This document shows, piece by piece, positions 32,303 through 41,389 of a DNA stretch of 64,000 bases (the first letter of the stretch is position 1; every line of letters begins with the position of its first letter). Below the pieces are notes generated by a model. The model worked only from the letters and a program-made list of their open reading frames with translations. It searched no databases and was not told the DNA's origin. The position numbers were made by a program, and so were the translations under genes. The stretch is from G963663775 sp963664255 (GTDB lineage Bacteria; Bacillota; Clostridia; Oscillospirales; Butyricicoccaceae), in NCBI GenBank assembly GCA_963664255.1, contig OY760938.1:434001-498000 (forward strand), written 5' to 3'.

Positions 32303-33399
32303 TATTCCAGTCCCCCATATGCGACATTCACGCTTGTAAACTGTGCCACTTCATTTGCGGCAATCACCGCATAGCTTGGTGCTGTTACTTCTACCCGCAA
32401 TGCCCCTGCGTTCAGCATCAGCTTGCGTAAATAATCTGGACTGATTGCACGTCCGATTTTTTCAGTCTGCCACGTTGCATATGCATCTACCGCTTCTGAA
32501 ACCGCACTTTCAATGCTGTTTGCAACTGCGGTATCATCCTCTGAAATATAATAGGTCACATCAAGCGATGTGCTGGCTGCCACCGCAGGCAGTACGGATA
32601 CATTGTCCGTCAGCGGCCGCTTGTCGCTTGCAGAGCAGGCTTCATATATTTCTGCAATCACATCATCCTCTGCATCTGGAACAACCCCACCCGTTTTCAC
32701 CACATAAATCCCTACTATCCCTGCCGAAAGCTGTGTGACATATACATCTGCCACCGAGTTGCTTGCCGACATGGCAAAATATCGATATGCGTCGCTTGGA
32801 CCCGCAACCGAAAACGCAGCGTTTGCCGACAAAATACGGGTGCGCAAATCTTCATCACTTTCTATGTCTGCGCCACCGCTGCTTTCATCCGTATTTGTAA
32901 CGCTGCTCACATAGCTAACCCCGTCCACAAGCTGTGCAATTTGTCCTGCCACAAAATCGTTATATGCCGCACCTGTTTCTGTTGCTGTGGCCGTCACAGT
33001 TCCAGATGCAACACCGCTTGCAATCGTCAGCGTTTCATCTGTGGCAAAAAACACGGTGCCGTCTGGCGTGACACGTGTTCCACTTGGCACCGTTACAGCC
33101 GTGCTTTGCGCACCCGATAATGTAAACTGCATCGACACCACTGCGGCAGTCGCTGCCTGTCTGGTAACCCCAAGCAATGTGCCGAGCGCATCTAGCGCAT
33201 CTCCTGCGGCATATGCAACCAAGTTGCTTTCGCCTGTTGTTTCAATGGTAGAAAGCAGCGTTGTGAAAACATATCCAAACGCCTGCAGGAATTCACGCCG
33301 TTGGTCTCCGGAGTTGAGGGTCACGCCCAGTTGACTTTCGAAATCTGCAATCAGCTGTGGCACTACCGTCGCAGGGTCGATATTTGTAAATAAACTCAT
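32302..33399 (-). CDS. Baseplate J/gp47-family protein
   Basis: A 365-residue baseplate wedge protein. VPSGTRVTPDGTVFFATDETLTI and ESDEDLRTRILS are typical of the family, as is the region near GPSDAYRYFAMS. It forms the wedge ring with the gp25-like protein, whose gene overlaps its start by 4 bp. Confidence 0.92.
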   Translation of the reverse strand: MSLFTNIDPATVVPQLIADFESQLGVTLNSGDQRREFLQAFGYVFTTLLSTIETTGESNLVAYAAGDALDALGTLLGVTRQAATAAVVSMQFTLSGAQSTAVTVPSGTRVTPDGTVFFATDETLTIASGVASGTVTATATETGAAYNDFVAGQIAQLVDGVSYVSSVTNTDESSGGADIESDEDLRTRILSANAAFSVAGPSDAYRYFAMSASNSVADVYVTQLSAGIVGIYVVKTGGVVPDAEDDVIAEIYEACSASDKRPLTDNVSVLPAVAASTSLDVTYYISEDDTAVANSIESAVSEAVDAYATWQTEKIGRAISPDYLRKLMLNAGALRVEVTAPSYAVIAANEVAQFTSVNVAYGGLE

Positions 33400-33692
33400 A
33401 TGGTTACCACCACCTCTATGCTATAATCTCCGTTTTCGTCTGGCACTACGGTCAAGCTATCCAACGTTGCCGATGGTTCGTATGTCTTTAACTGTTCTCG
33501 TACATCTGCAATCAATGCCGCTCTTGCCTGCGTTAGTGGTGTGCCAATATAATCTGGATTCAAACCAAACTCCGGCATATATGGCACTTCGCCTTTTCTT
33601 GTACGCAGTATGTTCAGAACATTATTTTTTATCTGGTCAATGCCAGATGCTGTCCAATCCACGCCAGATGCTGAATTTACCGTTATCGTCAT
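33396..33692 (-). CDS. Baseplate wedge protein, gpW/gp25 family
   Basis: A 98-residue protein with the gp25 pattern: IKNNVLNILRTRKGEVPYMPEFG, then DYIGTPLTQ and a beta-rich end. It is a sheath-nucleating wedge component. Overlaps its neighbours by 4 bp on each side. Confidence 0.9.
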   Translation of the reverse strand: MTITVNSASGVDWTASGIDQIKNNVLNILRTRKGEVPYMPEFGLNPDYIGTPLTQARAALIADVREQLKTYEPSATLDSLTVVPDENGDYSIEVVVTI

Positions 33693-34168
33693 GTGCTCAC
33701 CATCGTTTCACTCAGCATGATGCGTGCCGCTTTGATGCCTGCTCCTGTCGTTGCGGATGCCCCACTGTCGCTTGTCCCGTCATACACATATTCCGTGAAT
33801 GCTAAAGACACCGCCGCACTTGCATAAGTTCCATCGCCAAGCAGTACAATATCTGACACACTGACGCTGGTCAGCAATGCCTTTCCTGCGCCCCATATGC
33901 GGCTTCCCAATGCCAATACATCTGGCAAAGCCGTACGCATTTTAACCAACCAGAACGCTATCTCTGCATCCACGTCCACAAACCGAGCATCCAACTTCAC
34001 CGAAAACGATGTTTCAAGTGCACCTAGCCCCTTGACATAAATCGCTGGCTTATCTCCCGCTCGTTCCTGCGTTTCAAAATCCAGTTTTTCCGAAAAAGAA
34101 ATATCATCTGGTGTCATTATTTTGTTGTGGCTCACTTCAAACTTCTTAGAACCAAACGATGCAATCAT
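33689..34168 (-). CDS. Phage tail protein, gpU-like
   Basis: A 159-residue protein. The pattern AGDKPAIYVKGLGALETSFS, then WGAGKALLTSVSVSD and YASAAVSLAFTEYV, resembles P2 gpU-type tail proteins that work with gpD and gpX, though the match is loose. It lies between gpD and the gp25-like gene. Here the spike gpV would be expected; this is not a gpV-like sequence. Confidence 0.55.
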   Translation of the reverse strand: MIASFGSKKFEVSHNKIMTPDDISFSEKLDFETQERAGDKPAIYVKGLGALETSFSVKLDARFVDVDAEIAFWLVKMRTALPDVLALGSRIWGAGKALLTSVSVSDIVLLGDGTYASAAVSLAFTEYVYDGTSDSGASATTGAGIKAARIMLSETMVST

Positions 34169-34178
34169 GATGCCCCTC

Positions 34179-35102
34179 CTAATATGACAATGGTTTTCGC
34201 AGATACAGCGTGTTTACTGCGCTTATAGCATCTAAATCGATTGCTCCAACAAACCACGCCCCATCCTTGTCTTTTCCAAACCCAGATAAATTGACAGTGC
34301 TGCCTGCGGCAACGGCTGTTTGCTGTGGCACAGCCAATGTGCAGCAGTGAGCATTTTTATTCGCCGCCCGCAAATATCCGTAGGCGAACCGCTGCGCTTC
34401 TCCGACAGTCGCACACATTTCACAATATAACCTAGTTCCACCGACAATGTTGCTGTCGGTGGCGGTCTGGTCATATGCTTCGCCTTTCGACTGGTTATAA
34501 TAAATCACACGTGCGCTTGACAGCAAACCGACTCCTTGCGAGAAATCATATCCCGGCTTGGCATCTTTTTCACGGATGGTGATTGTCGGTGTCGCCCGTT
34601 CCATTTCCCGCTCGTTGTATACAATCAATGTTTTCGCCGATACCTTGATGGCATACCCTTCCCGCATGCAAATGCGAGATAGGAACGCAAGGTCACTTTC
34701 GCACGCCTGCGTAATTGCTGTATACATATAGTTTGCGAGGTTATATGTTTGAGCAGACAGCCCGCATTGTTTGGCAATATCATGGACGATGGCAGACAGG
34801 CTCGCCTTTCTCCAAATTTTTGTACGTGGCGCATATGCGGATTGCGGAACGGAAACCGCATCCACACGAAACGCCCCTGTTAAAAACCGCACATCGTCCA
34901 CATACGATGTCCCGCTGTCAAAATCGCCTGTGACAAGCCGCAAGGTATCCCCTCGTTCCGGTGACCAATTTGTCCAAACATCTATGGCATCTGAAAAAAT
35001 AATCGTTAAACTGTCTGCTTCTCCGCCGGCACTGTCGTGCATGATACAAGCGGTTGCCTTGGATTGTGCTGTAATATCCGCATCGTTGTAATAGATTTTC
35101 AT
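34179..35102 (-). CDS. Phage late control D-like baseplate hub protein
   Basis: A 307-residue gpD/gp27-type hub protein. Family traits are WSPERGDTLRL, the FRVDAVSVPQS segment, the repeated LAFLSRICMREGYAIKV and a C-terminal GAWFVGAIDLD. The start ATG 35102 follows AGGTGAG by 3 bp and overlaps gpX by 4 bp; a further in-frame ATG at 35120 has no site. Confidence 0.85.
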   Translation of the reverse strand: MKIYYNDADITAQSKATACIMHDSAGGEADSLTIIFSDAIDVWTNWSPERGDTLRLVTGDFDSGTSYVDDVRFLTGAFRVDAVSVPQSAYAPRTKIWRKASLSAIVHDIAKQCGLSAQTYNLANYMYTAITQACESDLAFLSRICMREGYAIKVSAKTLIVYNEREMERATPTITIREKDAKPGYDFSQGVGLLSSARVIYYNQSKGEAYDQTATDSNIVGGTRLYCEMCATVGEAQRFAYGYLRAANKNAHCCTLAVPQQTAVAAGSTVNLSGFGKDKDGAWFVGAIDLDAISAVNTLYLRKPLSY

Positions 35103-35320
35103 GAACTCACCTGTTTCCATGGCGGCAGGCTTGCAGCTGTGGTGCTCTCAAGAATCGGTATTCGCAATTCCAACCCTGCTTCAAACACAAGCCGATTGGC
35201 ATATTGCGGATTAGCCTCCACCAGTTCCGCCGTTCTGCTTGCATTGTTATAAAATGCGTATGCAACATCTGTCCAGCGTTCGCCTTGTGATGTGGCATAT
35301 CTCGTGCTGTAATACGTCAT
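35099..35320 (-). CDS. Tail protein X (P2 gpX-like, LysM-like)
   Basis: A 73-residue protein: WTDVAYAFYNNASRTAELVEANP and LELRIPIL are the LysM-like gpX pattern. It overlaps gpD and the tape measure by 4 bp each. Confidence 0.88.
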   Translation of the reverse strand: MTYYSTRYATSQGERWTDVAYAFYNNASRTAELVEANPQYANRLVFEAGLELRIPILESTTAASLPPWKQVSS

Positions 35321-37158
35321 GTAAACGCCCTCCGTGCCTTTGCGGATAAGAACGCATTCATACGGCTCTCAAACTCCTGTTCCGCATCCAGAACACCAGC
35401 TTTCACCTCAGAAGCAGACCCGCCCATAATCTGTGCTGTGAAGTTCACAGAGAAAGATGTACCGCCACCATTGCTTGCGCCCACACCACGTGCCGCCTGT
35501 GCCAACAAAGCACGGTTTCTCGTGGTGTTTCCATGTGGTACGATGGTTTCCGGTACATCACCGACCACTGCCAAGTGCGGCATGGTGACGGTACCGCCCG
35601 TTGCATACTGCGGAATATCCACCGAAGCCGTTTCTGCACCGACTGTAACCGACTTGCTACTGCCGCCAAATCCAAGGAACTCTTTGATTTTGGAAAGTAC
35701 ACCACCGATAATATCGCCGACTTTCTTAATGACACCCCAGACTGCTTCAAACGCCCCTTTTACGCTTCCCGTTTTTTGAACCAGATACACAAACCCTGCT
35801 GTAAGACCAACTACAGCTGCTACAACAATTCCAATAGGGTTTGCTGCCATAATGGCATTGCTAGCAAGCTGCAAAATATTCATGACCCTTTGTACTGCAC
35901 TCATACCCTGCGTAGCAATCGTCCATGCTTTCACTGCACCAACTACACCTTGCAGCATATTGATAACATTCCATGTAGCCATTCCTGCGCCGACCGCAAC
36001 CGCTATGCCTGCGATAACCTGCCCATTGTCAATAAACCATTGCAATTCACCAGATATTTTCTCAAAATCGATGGATTCAATCTTTTCCATTACCGCCTCT
36101 GCAATAGGCAGTAATTTTTCACCAGTCTGTATCGCAAGGTTGCTGACCTTGTTTTTTAATTTATCGATACGCTCCGCTGGGGTGGATGCCATTTTGTTGT
36201 ACGCATCCTCCAGTGCCGTGGTATTGGTCTGCATTTCCTCCATGGATTTTGACATCAGTGCCATGCCTTGGTCACTGGTCAACGACAATACTGAGTTCAG
36301 CCCTTCCATCGAACCAAACAACTTTGACATTGTATCCAGATTTCCGCCCGTCTTATCTTTCACATCCTGCAAAAATCCTGCCAATCCTTTGGACTGCAAC
36401 GCCGTAGACGAAAAATCCAATCCTAGACTTGCCGCCATTTTGGAAGCTTCTGCAGTTGGCTTAATGATATTGGAAACCGCCGCTTTCATACCGCTGACTG
36501 CTTCACTGGTTTCAATACCGTTGGCCGTCAATGCCGCCAAAGAGGAAAACATTTCATCCGTACCGACATTGGCAGAATTCATAATCGGGGTAAGTTTGCC
36601 GACGCTCTGCGCCAGTTCACCGAACGATGTTTTACCAAGGTTCTGTGTGACAAGCATCTGATTTGCAATTTTATCCGCATTTTCTGCACCCAACCCATAA
36701 GAGTTGAGCACCGTAGTCAACCCGTCAACCGCTGTTGTGACATCTGTAAAGCCGCCTTTTGCCGCTTTTGCTGCAACGCCAACAAATTGCGTTGCTTCTT
36801 CAGTCTTCACGCCTGCCGAAATTGCTTGGTAGGTAGCTTCGTTCACATCAGCGGCCGCCATGCCCGTGGCACTGGAAAGCTTCAGCGTATCATCTGAAAT
36901 CTGTGCCAAGCTTGTGTGTGTGGTATCCGCAATCGTGGAAACCTTCGCCAGACTGGTTTCATATTCTGTTGCCGCCTTGATGGCAATCCCTGCGCCTGCC
37001 ACAACAGCTGCGCCAACTGCCACTGCCCCAGCGGCAAACAGCTTTCCAATGTTCTTGCCAGAGCGTGCCGCCATCCGCTCTCCGGTTGCCATAGCTCTGG
37101 AGAGCGACGGGTCGATTCTGCCCAACAATCGAATCGTAGTTTCTAAAGCATTAGCCAT
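35317..37158 (-). CDS. Tail tape measure protein, TP901 family
   Basis: A 613-residue protein that sets tail length. About 60-330 is the TP901 core (ATGMAAADVNEATYQAISAGV, GFTDVTTAVDGLTTVLNSYG, LGKTSFGELAQSVGKLTP, GIETSEAVSGMKAAV). Hydrophobic segments lie at 40-60 and about 380-460, and the end is low in complexity. At this length it is short for a contractile tail, suggesting a tail of less than about 100 nm by the usual rule. Its ATG overlaps the stop of the frameshift extension of the chaperone. Confidence 0.92.
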   Translation of the reverse strand: MANALETTIRLLGRIDPSLSRAMATGERMAARSGKNIGKLFAAGAVAVGAAVVAGAGIAIKAATEYETSLAKVSTIADTTHTSLAQISDDTLKLSSATGMAAADVNEATYQAISAGVKTEEATQFVGVAAKAAKGGFTDVTTAVDGLTTVLNSYGLGAENADKIANQMLVTQNLGKTSFGELAQSVGKLTPIMNSANVGTDEMFSSLAALTANGIETSEAVSGMKAAVSNIIKPTAEASKMAASLGLDFSSTALQSKGLAGFLQDVKDKTGGNLDTMSKLFGSMEGLNSVLSLTSDQGMALMSKSMEEMQTNTTALEDAYNKMASTPAERIDKLKNKVSNLAIQTGEKLLPIAEAVMEKIESIDFEKISGELQWFIDNGQVIAGIAVAVGAGMATWNVINMLQGVVGAVKAWTIATQGMSAVQRVMNILQLASNAIMAANPIGIVVAAVVGLTAGFVYLVQKTGSVKGAFEAVWGVIKKVGDIIGGVLSKIKEFLGFGGSSKSVTVGAETASVDIPQYATGGTVTMPHLAVVGDVPETIVPHGNTTRNRALLAQAARGVGASNGGGTSFSVNFTAQIMGGSASEVKAGVLDAEQEFESRMNAFLSAKARRAFT

Positions 37159-37351
37159 TTCCTGCGCCCTCCGCTCTGGCCTTATTGATTTCTTTCAAGT
37201 AAAATTCCACATCATCATGGAACTGAAACAGTTCGCAAATCGGAATCTTTCCACATTCCATGAACGATGTAGAGGTGTGAATCGTGATAAACACTTTTAC
37301 TTGTCGGATAAAATCTCCTGTGATGATTCCTCCGAATCTGTCAGAAAAAAA
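37151..37351 (-). CDS. Frameshift extension of the tail chaperone (P2 E' equivalent)
   Basis: After the slippery run at 37351-37345, the -1 frame stays open for about 66 codons to TAA at 37153-37151 (GGIITGDFIRQVKVF, FQFHDDVEFYLKEINKARAEG). It has no ribosome site of its own at the slip point. It overlaps the tape measure start. In P2 and relatives the E+E' fusion made this way chaperones the tape measure. Confidence 0.7.
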   Translation of the reverse strand, partial: FFSDRFGGIITGDFIRQVKVFITIHTSTSFMECGKIPICELFQFHDDVEFYLKEINKARAEGAGNG

Positions 37352-37614
37352 TCACGCACCACAACGATTGCACGGTTGTAGTCTTTTGCACACATCCGCT
37401 TGACATCCTGAAGTTCCAACCCTGCCGCCTGCGCAAAAACAGCTGCATGATAGCTTGGGTCGAGTTCAACAGCTGTGACCTGTACACCCGTTTTTTTGAG
37501 CGAACGCACTGCATTGTCGATGTCCTCACCTGTCAGTGCTTCAAGGTCATATGTAATTGCAGACTTTTTCTCCCCGTCAAGCATCACAGGTTTTGTCAAT
37601 TTAAATGTTTCCAT
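37297..37614 (-). CDS. Phage tail assembly chaperone (P2 gpE-like)
   Basis: A 105-residue protein upstream of the tape measure. METFKLTKPVMLDGEKKSAITYDLEALTGEDI and VKRMCAKDYNRAIVVVRDFF fit the gpE/TAC_7 pattern. A run of seven T near its 3' end (codons GAT TTT TTT CTG) offers a -1 shift. It lies 11 bp after the tube gene. Confidence 0.82.
   Translation of the reverse strand: METFKLTKPVMLDGEKKSAITYDLEALTGEDIDNAVRSLKKTGVQVTAVELDPSYHAAVFAQAAGLELQDVKRMCAKDYNRAIVVVRDFFLTDSEESSQEILSDK
37345..37351 (-). promoter_or_regulatory. Slippery T7 site for -1 ribosomal frameshift
   Basis: TTTTTTT read on the minus strand within GAT TTT TTT CTG. The -1 frame leads straight into the E'-like extension without a stop. 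The P2 equivalent uses a T-run as well (established for P2). Confidence 0.7.
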
Positions 37615-37625
37615 ACCGATTCTCC

Positions 37626-38147
37626 TTATAATCCATTGCCAATACTCTTTGTGTAATCTGTGCCGTTGATTTTCAGCACGTTGTTGAGCTTGTCAATTTC
37701 CATCAATGCTGCGCCATCTTGAATGTGCTTGAAATAAATGACTTCCAAGGACAGGTTGGTTTCTTGGGCCTTGTTGTTTTCCAATGTACCGCCGTCCAGC
37801 TTCTTCGGAATCCCCTTAATAATATCCTTACTGGATACCGTTTTCAGCTTTCCGGTGCTGCTGTCAAGCACATCTGTCACCCAGCGAATTTCAAGTTCAT
37901 GCACCCCCGGCGCAGATAGTTCGGTGGCTTTTGGGTTTGTGCGACGCAGTGCAATTTCATAGGTCATAGACCCCACTTGTGCAATCGTCGGCATATCAAT
38001 TTCGCCCATAACTCCGGCACCTTTGAGTGTATCCGTCAGCATTTCCAAGTTTGGACGTGTGACGGTTGTCGTATCATCCACAAACTTGGCTGTCCCGCTC
38101 GTACGGTCATATACTGCATATTGAATTGTTTTGTTACCGTAAATCAT
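37626..38147 (-). CDS. Phage major tail tube protein (P2 FII-like)
   Basis: A 173-residue tube protein: TLKGAGVMGEIDMPTIAQVGSMTYEIALRRTNP, GVHELEIRWVTDVLD and a C-terminal LEVIYFKHIQDGA match the FII pattern. It stacks inside the sheath. Its ATG touches the sheath stop. Confidence 0.92.
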   Translation of the reverse strand: MIYGNKTIQYAVYDRTSGTAKFVDDTTTVTRPNLEMLTDTLKGAGVMGEIDMPTIAQVGSMTYEIALRRTNPKATELSAPGVHELEIRWVTDVLDSSTGKLKTVSSKDIIKGIPKKLDGGTLENNKAQETNLSLEVIYFKHIQDGAALMEIDKLNNVLKINGTDYTKSIGNGL

Positions 38148-39613
38148 TATGCTTCGCCTCCTGTAGCTGTCAACGCAGACAATCCATCATCCACATACTG
38201 CGATTTAAAGGTTAGGCTCTTAGCATTCGGCGTTGTGGTATCCTTGACGGTAAATACAAAGTCTCCGCTTTGCATATCGCTCGTGCTATTTTCCGATGCT
38301 ACAAATGAAACGGTACCATACAGCAACTGTCCAGCATTCACCATGGCATTCAGCCACTGCTGCACGCTTGCCAGAATCGCATCAATGTCACGCCTTGCAA
38401 TGGGGTTGTCTACACGGTCAAGGTAGTTATACTGCAAATAGTTGAGCATATACATGCCCATACGAACCCCTGCATCCTGCCGATTTTCCGGGTCGATGCT
38501 GTCCTGCGTGGCATAGCTGTAATTTGCCATGTGCAAACCCCACAGCCGCAGCGCACCGCGGATAATATTCGTGGTTGTAATGCCGACCTCGTTCATGCCG
38601 TTTGCCACGGTTTCCGACAGCAAGATTTCGGTACCGTCTGCAAGCACTGTGCTATCCGCAGGAATTACCTTGTTGGATGGAGAAATATACGGCACATCGC
38701 CTGCATCGGTGTCGATGGTTTGCATTTTGACACAAGCAATCGTGGACAGATGATATTTCTCCGTCCCATAGCGCACCATTGGCCAGAAAACCTTGTCCCA
38801 CTTGCTCGTATATCCGTTTTCAGACTTCCATGCAATAGCAAGCGCAGGCGTGTTCACAGTCTCTGTGGATGGAATATCCGAACACATAATGCTGTACCAC
38901 TTTTCTGCAAGCTTTGTCTTAACCTTTGTCAGCATCTTTTCGTGATAATCCGGAAGCTGTGACCATCCCGGTGCCGCAATAATATTGGGGATGTATCCCG
39001 TACTCTGTTCCACAACATCCAGCGCATCCAGTGCCGTTTCCATTTTTGCCGCTGTGATTGCCGTCGTGCTCACATCAATACGCTTATAGGCCGCATCAAT
39101 CGTTGCATCTGTATAGGTTTCGTCTGTGATGGTTACCTTAATGCTATCATCGCTGTATTCCATGCTATATCCAGATACCAATGCACCAAGCGCAATATTT
39201 TCAATCGCCGCCAACGGGTCATTGATATAGCCGACACGACTTCCATATGCGCCCGACAGCGTGACCGTAGTCGTGGTGTCGGTGGATTCCAGCACCGTTG
39301 GGTCTGCCATGTTGACACAAATAATCGGGCCAATCGGTGTATCCGGTGCAAGGAAATGCGCAGAGATTGCTTCACACGCTGTGAATGCTTCCCAATCAGA
39401 CGAATATCCTGTGTATCCGGATGCTGCTGCATAGCTGCTCAACACCACCGCCTTATTGATATACGGTGAATAATCAAAATCACTCGCACCTGCTGTGTTG
39501 AGCTGATGAATCGGAGCGGTGCCGATATATGCCGGCACAGTGCCCGTGGATGTCTGTGGCGTGCCTCCGGCATAAGCGACTTGTTCGCCGTAAACGCCAT
39601 GTTTATAAGCCAT
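38147..39613 (-). CDS. Phage tail sheath protein
   Basis: A 488-residue contractile sheath protein. Signatures are the N-terminal VPAYIGTAPIHQLN, the C-terminal RDIDAILASVQQWLNAMVNAGQLLYG and the QYNYLDRVDNPIARRD arm. Shows that the tail is contractile (myovirus type). Confidence 0.94.
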   Translation of the reverse strand: MAYKHGVYGEQVAYAGGTPQTSTGTVPAYIGTAPIHQLNTAGASDFDYSPYINKAVVLSSYAAASGYTGYSSDWEAFTACEAISAHFLAPDTPIGPIICVNMADPTVLESTDTTTTVTLSGAYGSRVGYINDPLAAIENIALGALVSGYSMEYSDDSIKVTITDETYTDATIDAAYKRIDVSTTAITAAKMETALDALDVVEQSTGYIPNIIAAPGWSQLPDYHEKMLTKVKTKLAEKWYSIMCSDIPSTETVNTPALAIAWKSENGYTSKWDKVFWPMVRYGTEKYHLSTIACVKMQTIDTDAGDVPYISPSNKVIPADSTVLADGTEILLSETVANGMNEVGITTTNIIRGALRLWGLHMANYSYATQDSIDPENRQDAGVRMGMYMLNYLQYNYLDRVDNPIARRDIDAILASVQQWLNAMVNAGQLLYGTVSFVASENSTSDMQSGDFVFTVKDTTTPNAKSLTFKSQYVDDGLSALTATGGEA

Positions 39614-40139
39614 TTATAAAGCCCTCACTTTCTCGATTGAGTACGTATTCTGTGGTTGGAATGGCTGCATCAAATGTTAGATACCCGTACCAATACGGAT
39701 AAGACGTTTCTGTGTCATAAATCCCCATGGTCACAGGTTTGTTAATAGCGCACCGCCCAATTACGCTCTGCCGCACCAGTGCGATTTTCAGGCGTTCCAT
39801 AAGATTCAGCAAATCGATATATCCTTTTGCATCTGGTATGCCTGTTTCAATCTCATTTTCATCTTTGTAATATCCGCCGCCATAGGTTGTGCACAGCAAT
39901 CGTACGCTTATGGTATTCTCCTGCGCACCGTCTGTGGATTCATCCATTGCCACCAAAACGCCGGGGGATTGGAACCCAATCGGCATAAAATTCTTATGCG
40001 GAAAGAAACAAAGTTCCACATAAGGTGCAACATACTCCGGTGCTTCTGCGGTTTCTTCTTTCTGCAAAAGGATATTCTGCGTTTCGATTTCTGATGAAAC
40101 AAATGTTTGTATGTCTTTGAGCGCATCTAAAACCGTCAT
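39603..40139 (-). CDS. Probable tail terminator / head-tail completion protein
   Basis: A 178-residue protein at the position lambda gpU holds, between gpZ and the major tail genes. It begins with a helix (MTVLDALKDIQTFVSSEI) and continues beta-rich. It overlaps both neighbours (sheath by 11 bp, gpZ by 4 bp). The assignment rests on position and general shape. Confidence 0.55.
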   Translation of the reverse strand: MTVLDALKDIQTFVSSEIETQNILLQKEETAEAPEYVAPYVELCFFPHKNFMPIGFQSPGVLVAMDESTDGAQENTISVRLLCTTYGGGYYKDENEIETGIPDAKGYIDLLNLMERLKIALVRQSVIGRCAINKPVTMGIYDTETSYPYWYGYLTFDAAIPTTEYVLNRESEGFINGL

Positions 40140-40780
40140 GTGCGTACCCTCCCTAAACGATACCGAATTTCATGCGTCACATTGCTAGAGAGTGCTTCTG
40201 TAGCTGCGTTTTGCGTTTTCGATACCACGCTGTCTTCCTTTGCCATATTCGCAGGGGACAAAGTGCGCTGCATGACCAGCTTTCCCGTGCTTCTGTCTCG
40301 AGAAAACAGCGCATTTACGCCACCTCGCCCTTTGGCAACGAAAGAATGTCCATATCGTTTTCTGCCACTTTTCAAAATTTTCACACTTGGGGATGCCATG
40401 CGTTTAATTTGGCGCATGGTTTTACCTCTGTGGCTTTTTGGGCCTTTCGGCGTTACCATGCCACGCGCTGAAACAAGCGATAGCCGACTGCCACGAACCA
40501 CAATTTGCGCCCCCAAATTGCTTTGTGTTGCTTTGATTTGGCGAATCAGATTATTTGAGGAATCGTTGCGGAATGTATCTCCGCCATTCAGCGCACGTTT
40601 TTGAACATTGTACCGTTCGGTTATCGCCTTTTGCATGGCACTGTTTGTGGACTGTAAGCTCTTATTGATTGCCGAAATCATGCCTTTTTTGCACTCGCTC
40701 GGATACCGTTCAAGTGCCCTTTGCAATCTTCTTAATTCGCCTGTATCCGCTTCGCATTCAATCCGAAATCCTGTGCTCAT
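40136..40780 (-). CDS. Minor tail protein Z-like (head-tail connector)
   Basis: A 214-residue basic protein resembling prophage tail protein gpZ: ERYPSECKKGMISAINKSLQ, ITERYNVQKRAL and HSFVAKGRGGVNALFSRD. It connects the head to the tail tube in lambda-like phages. Overlaps both neighbours by 4 bp. Confidence 0.75.
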   Translation of the reverse strand: MSTGFRIECEADTGELRRLQRALERYPSECKKGMISAINKSLQSTNSAMQKAITERYNVQKRALNGGDTFRNDSSNNLIRQIKATQSNLGAQIVVRGSRLSLVSARGMVTPKGPKSHRGKTMRQIKRMASPSVKILKSGRKRYGHSFVAKGRGGVNALFSRDRSTGKLVMQRTLSPANMAKEDSVVSKTQNAATEALSSNVTHEIRYRLGRVRT

Positions 40781-41115
40781 CGTCCTGTCCCCGCATATGT
40801 AATGGTTACATCGTACATCCCCGCATTTTCATTGATAAGTGTGATTGTGGCGTGCTTCCCGTCAATCTGAATGGCTTCATCTACTCTTGGCGGATTTTTG
40901 ACACGTGGAATCTTCGCCCAGTCAGCTGCCGAAATGAAAAACAGCGCATCACCAATAATCAAACCATCGTAGTTTTTGCGGATACGATAATTCAGTGCAT
41001 CGCCATCCCAGACCACCGGCACTGAAACGCCGTTAATCGCCGCTGCTTCGCCATGCTCTTCTGTATTTGAGAAAACATTGGCGATGTCAGATTGCAGATA
41101 GTCTTTAAAACTCAT
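40777..41115 (-). CDS. Head-tail joining protein, lambda gpFII-like
   Basis: A 112-residue beta-rich protein following the capsid gene in the gpFII slot. INGVSVPVVWDGDALN at the N-terminus and PRVDEAIQIDGKHATITLINENAGMYDVTI suit the FII/attachment family. Overlaps gpZ by 4 bp. Confidence 0.65.
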   Translation of the reverse strand: MSFKDYLQSDIANVFSNTEEHGEAAAINGVSVPVVWDGDALNYRIRKNYDGLIIGDALFFISAADWAKIPRVKNPPRVDEAIQIDGKHATITLINENAGMYDVTITYAGTGR

Positions 41116-41375
41116 TTTGTTTTCGCTTTCTTAGATGCAGTTTCCTCCGGCATTTCTGTCGCCGGTCCATCTTCGCTCGTTCCTACTGTGTCCCCGGTGG
41201 ATGCATCGCCAGATTCTTCTTCATCCGTATCGCTGGTCTGGTCATCTTCAATCAATTCGCACAATCCCGTACGGATGAGATTTTTCTCATCCGTATCGGT
41301 CAGCGTTTCAATTACCGTGCCAATTTTCAGCGGTTCTCCTTTATGGAGCACGCCACTTTTCAGAACTCGTACCAT
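41112..41375 (-). CDS. Small head-region protein in the lambda gpFI position
   Basis: An 87-residue protein: a basic N-terminal part (MVRVLKSGVLHKGEPLKIGTV) and a long acidic tail (EDDQTSDTDEEESGD). The start is ATG 41375, 9 bp after AAGGGGG; upstream in-frame starts overlap the capsid gene. It may help DNA packaging as gpFI does, by position only. Confidence 0.6.
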   Translation of the reverse strand: MVRVLKSGVLHKGEPLKIGTVIETLTDTDEKNLIRTGLCELIEDDQTSDTDEEESGDASTGDTVGTSEDGPATEMPEETASKKAKTK

Positions 41376-41389
41376 TTTGAACATCCCCC

